From positions 1-45,923 of the IMG/VR virus record IMGVR_UViG_3300040808_001640: a DNA stretch of 45,923 nt; one strand, 5' to 3'. The position numbers and the translations under genes were made by a program. The DNA is from a virus. Below are positions 42,178 to 45,923 of this stretch, piece after piece; within the stretch, counting starts at the first letter, position 1; the number at the start of each line of letters is the position of its first letter. The notes below the pieces were generated by a model that did no database searches, had not been told where the DNA came from, and was given only the letters and a program-made list of their open reading frames with translations.

Positions 42178-42235
42178 AATTTCTCCATTTTTATTCTTGG
42201 TACCACTTTCATTTCAGTAAGTACCTCTTATTACT

Positions 42236-42251
42236 TATTTATATATTTATA
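42236..42251 (-). promoter_or_regulatory. Tandem TATAAATA late-promoter boxes before the 313-aa gene
   Basis: Two exact TATAAATA octamers side by side on the minus strand (42236-42243 and 42244-42251) in the 77-bp gap before the 313-aa gene, leaving a leader of 58-66 bases. The leader contains a short inverted repeat (GGTAC...GTACC, about 42199-42225). The same tandem arrangement occurs at 10826-10841. Confidence 0.65.
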
Positions 42252-42254
42252 ACT

Positions 42255-43073
42255 CTATGCTCCTGCGCCGTAAATTGTTTTTACAACTGTTCCAGTTGAG
42301 TTTAAAATCTGCAAAGTTACTACATTTTTTAACTGATCTTGCCCAATAGCATCATCTGCCATATTTGCTTCGGCTATAGTATCTGAAGCAATCATTGTTC
42401 CAGTTATAACACCAGTACTACCTGTAGTAACTACAGTACCAGTTTCATCTGGTAAAGTAATAACTCTATCTGCTGTTGGATCAACAACTCCTAATGTTGT
42501 TTCAAAATCATCTGCTGTAGACCCCTCAAAAGCAATTACAGTAGATGTATATATGTAACCAGTTGTTATGATATTGTTACTTCCAAAATTAACTTCTCCA
42601 GATGTACTGTTTATTGTACTAGTTGTAATAGTTCCATTAACTGTTAATCCGTCATTTACTGTAACTGATGAACTATCTGATGAACTAATTGTATTACCAG
42701 AAACATCAATAGTGCCTAATTTATGTGTACCTGAACCATTTGCAATAAAATTGCCAGAAATTGTAACATCATTAGGTAGTGAAAATGTAACTGTATCTGT
42801 AGCTGAAACTGTAGCTGTAACTTGATTAGCTGTACTTGCAAAAGTAATTGTTTGAGTATTAGAAACTGTTTCAGTATTTGAGCCGTCAGTAATATCGAAA
42901 CCTAAACTTCCAGAAATAGAAGTATATAACTCATTTACAGCACCAATTACTGATGTTGCACTAATACCAGAATCAAGTGTTGCTATATCTCCAAAATCTG
43001 TTTCAGATAAAGCATTAAACTCGGTTCTAAATTCTTCGAGTGTTTGTGTTGCTGATATTGTTCTTGCAGCCAT
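42255..43073 (-). CDS. Tail fibre-like protein (272 aa)
   Basis: A shorter fibre protein. It starts MAARTISATQTLEEFRTEFN, then SVIGAVNELYTSISG, an N-terminal type seen in marine phage fibres. The body has the same beta modules as the large fibres (AFEGSTADDFETTLGVVDPT, ADRVITLPDETGTVV), and the end LQILNSTGTVVKTIYG matches the 755-aa fibre's end, LQILDSAGSVVKSLYG. It probably forms part of the baseplate or short fibres. Its ATG overlaps the stop of the 73-aa gene by one base (TAATG). Confidence 0.8.
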   Translation of the reverse strand: MAARTISATQTLEEFRTEFNALSETDFGDIATLDSGISATSVIGAVNELYTSISGSLGFDITDGSNTETVSNTQTITFASTANQVTATVSATDTVTFSLPNDVTISGNFIANGSGTHKLGTIDVSGNTISSSDSSSVTVNDGLTVNGTITTSTINSTSGEVNFGSNNIITTGYIYTSTVIAFEGSTADDFETTLGVVDPTADRVITLPDETGTVVTTGSTGVITGTMIASDTIAEANMADDAIGQDQLKNVVTLQILNSTGTVVKTIYGAGA

Positions 43074-43294
43074 TATTTTTTAATTACCTCTTTTAATAAT
43101 TTTTTAATTTCAAATAATTCACTTTTTAAATTATTTATCTCTTTTACTGTATCTCTTAAAACATCATTTTGTTTTTCTCTACCTTTATAACGACTCATAT
43201 AAATTTGATAATCAGATTTATTTACATTTACAATTGCGTTAGAACTTGTATCTCTAACTAAACTTGCAAACCCTTCAACTTGTAATTTTGTCAT
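43073..43294 (-). CDS. Small coiled-coil virion protein (73 aa)
   Basis: A 73-aa protein starting MTKLQVEGFASLVRDTSSNA, then VNVNKSDYQIYMSRYKGREK and a C-terminal leucine-heptad helix (EINNLKSELFEIKKLLKEVI). I use the ATG at 43294 because it lies one base after the stop of the upstream structural gene; the longer frame would need a TTG at 43312 inside that gene. Similar short 'VEG...RD..S.AI.N.D' proteins sit next to structural genes in marine T4-like phages. The function is unknown, perhaps a fibre or baseplate adaptor. Confidence 0.72.
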   Translation of the reverse strand: MTKLQVEGFASLVRDTSSNAIVNVNKSDYQIYMSRYKGREKQNDVLRDTVKEINNLKSELFEIKKLLKEVIKK

Positions 43295-43295
43295 A

Positions 43296-45923
43296 TTAGA
43301 TAGCCAATGCAATTCCTCTCATATCTCTTAATACAGGTGGATATGATGAATTGGTTCCTTTCATTACTATTTTAAGTTGGAATGATGTAAAGTCGTGTAT
43401 ATCGGTTGCTGAATATTTGTATTCTCTAAACGTACTATCATCCTCAGCAGGTGTTATTGATACGTCAGGACTTCCGTCTGTGTTAAATGGTGTCCAACTT
43501 ATATCGTCAAGTTGTCTTTCTTCATCTGGTCCTGAAACTCTAAAATACATCTCTACTTCAGATGTTGCTCTAATGTTTGCAGTCAATCTTATGTCTAATG
43601 CTTTAGAGTTGTTTTCTAAAATAACTGGTTTAGTACAATACACAGCAGCTGATGATGTTCCTAAATTATTTGTATCAGCAAGATAATCTGGAGTATTGCT
43701 TGAAGTAGGGCTATTTAATCTATTTGAAATTGTAAACGCACTCATTCTTTGAGTATCTAATACAGGAGAAAGTTTAGTATTTGTAGTTGTCATTTCTAAT
43801 ATTGTATAGAAAGATTTGCCAACACCTTTTGCTGCAACACCTAATACAGTATCTCCTGACTCATTTATTTCACTTGCAACCATTTGAGGTGATGTGAAAA
43901 ATAAGTTATCATTATGTACAACGGCAAGTTTATTTGCAGCTGATGTCAATGTAAATTGTGTTTCTGATCCGTGTACTGATTTACCTGTAGATGTTCTTAC
44001 AAAATAATCTATAGTTGTGCCAGGTACATTCATTGTTTGAATACCACCTAAATTTAAAACATCAAATGTTCTATTTTGAGTTGCTGTAACTGTAGCACCA
44101 CCAATATCACCTGTTGCAGTTGCTGTACCAGAACCTAAAGTTATATCATAACTGTCTAAAGTTACATTTGAAATGCTTGTATATGTTCCATTAATTGGAT
44201 CTGTAGTAGTATCAATACCATTATAAGTTCCGCTTGGTATACCAGCAATCGTAACATTGTTATCAGTTCCGTGCATACCGTGATTTGGATGGAATACTCT
44301 AATAACTGACGAGCCATTTGTTGTTCTTAAAGGATTATTTTTAAGTGTTCTTGTAGATAAAGTGTCGTTTGTTAATGTGACTGTACCTGTAACTTGACTA
44401 AATTCTGCTCTTCTCAATTTGAATTTCATATCTTCATTTTGTTCAGCAGACCATGTCATACCATTTTGAGATTTAAATAATACACCAGCATAAGGTTGAG
44501 CCGATATTGTTCTATTTGAATCTAATGATGTTTCACCTATTCTTGCTACGTAAGCATTGTAATCTTGTGAGTTAGCCATTACAACAAAACAATACTCTAC
44601 GTTGTTTTGTATATACACTGGACTTGAAAATGTAAATTTAGTTGCAACAGTACCATCTGTACTTGTATTTACATCACTAGGATTTAAAGTTACTTCCGAG
44701 AATGGTAATATTTTTTGTCCTGGATAACCATTAACAACATCTCTAACTTGAACTGTAACTGGTATAGCACTATCTTTCGTACTAAAGAATATATCAATTG
44801 AGGTTAAGAATACTCCACCCTCATCATCAATTAAAAATGTTTGTGCTAAAGGATCGTGGTAACCAACTTGTCTTTCTTCCGTTCTTGTAGATGTTCTTGT
44901 AATAGACTGTGTTTCGGTAACACTTCTCATTTCAACACGAGCTTCTCTACTTGATAAAATAGTTTCTCTTACAGTTTCTAATAAACCTCTTGCAACATAC
45001 TCAACGTTTGCAGCTGTTTCTACGTTTGCATTTGTTAAACTATTTGAAGAAGAACTTGTTAATCTGAATAATCTTTGACCTGTTCTCCATCTAGGATTTG
45101 AACTAGTTTTAGGATCAGGTATTGCAAAAGTACCTTCAACTCTACCATTTGAATCTGTAATTAAATTACCACCCAATGAACCACCATCAGGTGTTACATA
45201 TGAAGATATATCAACATTATCAAAGAATGGATAAACCTTTGTATTTGGTTTTAGTCTTGTTGCAACAAATGTTAATGTTCTACTTCTAATAAAAGGAACA
45301 AATGCAACAGAAACAACTCTATCACCAATTGATGTTCTTACTGTTTCTGGTATTGCAACTGCTCTAATTCCTGTTCTTGTTTGCGATACTTGTTGAGCAG
45401 TAGTTACTTCTTCTTTTGCAATTACTCTCCAACCATGACCACCTCTTTTTTCGTATGTACCAACTCGTCTTCTTTCAGTTTCTATAGGTCTTCCTGTCCA
45501 TGTATCTTGCCATGAATTCCAAACTGTTGACATAGGAAATTCAGATAACTGTCCACTATTACCAGTTTGTCTTGTTAGGTTATCCCAACTACCATTAGGA
45601 TTATTAATAACAAGTTCTGGTGCTCTTTCTGTTTCTTTCCATTCATCTCCTGGAGGTGTTAATTCTATTGAACCTATCCATGTAAATACACCAAACGGAT
45701 TGACGTTGATAGCCTTACTTGCATAAGGTTGATCTATTAAAGTTGCTTCTGTATATGGTAAAGTTATTAAGTCACCAGTCTTTTGATAATTTGATGTTGT
45801 TCTATCAGCTGCAGTAATTTCTGTACCGTCATCATCTCTTTCAATTAACTGTATAGCATCTTCGTGGAATGTAGGTCGCATTTCACCCTTTGCATAGTCA
45901 ATAGAAACTTTATAATCTTTATT
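43296..45923 (-). CDS. Large virion/tail structural protein (partial, N-terminus beyond window)
   Basis: The frame stays open from the stop at 43296 to the last base of the window. Codons upstream of the first visible ATG (45881) encode NKDYKVSIDYAKGEMRPTFH, typical of an internal region, so the true start lies outside; 875 residues are visible. Recognisable segments are PETVRTSIGDRVVSVAFVPF, FVATRLKPNTKVYPFFDNVD and HDPLAQTFLIDDEGGVFLTS, which occur in large structural proteins of cyanophages and related phages, probably of the tail or baseplate region. It is rich in beta strands and Ser/Thr. It ends RGIALAI, similar to the giant fibre's end, FAIAMAIAL. The exact T4 counterpart is unclear. 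Confidence 0.8.
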   Translation of the reverse strand, partial: NKDYKVSIDYAKGEMRPTFHEDAIQLIERDDDGTEITAADRTTSNYQKTGDLITLPYTEATLIDQPYASKAINVNPFGVFTWIGSIELTPPGDEWKETERAPELVINNPNGSWDNLTRQTGNSGQLSEFPMSTVWNSWQDTWTGRPIETERRRVGTYEKRGGHGWRVIAKEEVTTAQQVSQTRTGIRAVAIPETVRTSIGDRVVSVAFVPFIRSRTLTFVATRLKPNTKVYPFFDNVDISSYVTPDGGSLGGNLITDSNGRVEGTFAIPDPKTSSNPRWRTGQRLFRLTSSSSNSLTNANVETAANVEYVARGLLETVRETILSSREARVEMRSVTETQSITRTSTRTEERQVGYHDPLAQTFLIDDEGGVFLTSIDIFFSTKDSAIPVTVQVRDVVNGYPGQKILPFSEVTLNPSDVNTSTDGTVATKFTFSSPVYIQNNVEYCFVVMANSQDYNAYVARIGETSLDSNRTISAQPYAGVLFKSQNGMTWSAEQNEDMKFKLRRAEFSQVTGTVTLTNDTLSTRTLKNNPLRTTNGSSVIRVFHPNHGMHGTDNNVTIAGIPSGTYNGIDTTTDPINGTYTSISNVTLDSYDITLGSGTATATGDIGGATVTATQNRTFDVLNLGGIQTMNVPGTTIDYFVRTSTGKSVHGSETQFTLTSAANKLAVVHNDNLFFTSPQMVASEINESGDTVLGVAAKGVGKSFYTILEMTTTNTKLSPVLDTQRMSAFTISNRLNSPTSSNTPDYLADTNNLGTSSAAVYCTKPVILENNSKALDIRLTANIRATSEVEMYFRVSGPDEERQLDDISWTPFNTDGSPDVSITPAEDDSTFREYKYSATDIHDFTSFQLKIVMKGTNSSYPPVLRDMRGIALAI

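Noticed and set aside
43295-43312. Longer N-terminus (MHWLSN) for the small coiled-coil gene
   Set aside because: It would start at a TTG inside the upstream gene; the ATG at 43294, one base after that gene's stop, is more plausible.
1-45923. tRNA genes in the short gaps
   Set aside because: Gaps are all under 100 bp and AT-rich, and none shows a cloverleaf or TTC-A-A T-loop signature.

Overview
This window looks like part of the genome of a tailed, contractile-tail (T4-like) marine bacteriophage. The base composition is strongly AT-rich. One run on the minus strand keeps the T4 order of neck, terminase and tail genes (13-14-15-16-17-18-19). The fibre proteins carry the repeated 'TLTNKT' segments common in cyanophages and pelagiphages. 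Several 2-oxoglutarate/Fe(II) oxygenase-like genes and a fatty-acid desaturase are also typical of marine T4-like phages. The low GC fits a SAR11-type or low-GC cyanobacterial host, but the host is an inference; nothing in the window names it.

Layout. (1) Positions 1-7766, minus strand: tail tube gp19 (cut by the window edge), tail sheath gp18, a TauD-like oxygenase inserted between gp18 and gp17, large terminase gp17, small terminase gp16, tail terminator gp15, and neck proteins gp14 and gp13. (2) 7865-22348, minus strand: a fibre/adhesin region with a 755-aa fibre, two small virion-type proteins, a giant 2568-aa repeat fibre, a 152-aa fibre-tip-like protein, a 798-aa fibre, and small accessory proteins. 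(3) 22375-27041, minus strand: an enzyme cluster with five double-stranded beta-helix oxygenase-like proteins, a GNAT-like protein, a short acyl desaturase and one unknown. (4) 27099-40014, plus strand: a tightly coupled 16-gene enzyme island, described below. (5) 39993-41205, minus strand: an unknown protein and a sugar-nucleotide epimerase. (6) 41236-45923, minus strand: more virion proteins, the last cut by the window end.

The most unusual part is the plus-strand island. It opens with a near-consensus sigma70 promoter (TTGACG, 17-bp spacer, TATAAT) placed so close to the first ATG that the message may be leaderless. It encodes a GT-B-like glycosyltransferase, two tandem copies of a split radical-SAM core plus separate SPASM-like cysteine protein, two SGNH-hydrolase-like paralogues, a DegT-family PLP aminotransferase, a small unknown protein, a third radical-SAM enzyme, a nitroreductase-like flavoprotein, a single chain joining a twitch/radical-SAM enzyme to a NodU/CmcH-type carbamoyltransferase, a methyltransferase-like protein and three DxD glycosyltransferase-like proteins. 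Most genes overlap by ATGA or a few bases. This content suggests a phage-encoded pathway that builds or decorates an unusual glycan or small molecule (amino sugar, carbamoylation, methylation, glycosyl transfer). I cannot identify the product.

Regulation. The minus-strand structural units are preceded by TATAAATA boxes, the T4 late-promoter consensus, at 7783, 10171, 10826, 21708, 22354, 26412 and 42236, with near matches at 2387 and 41230. The plus-strand island instead has a host-type promoter, so it may be expressed earlier than the virion genes. I saw no tRNA gene, CRISPR array, insertion sequence or integrase.
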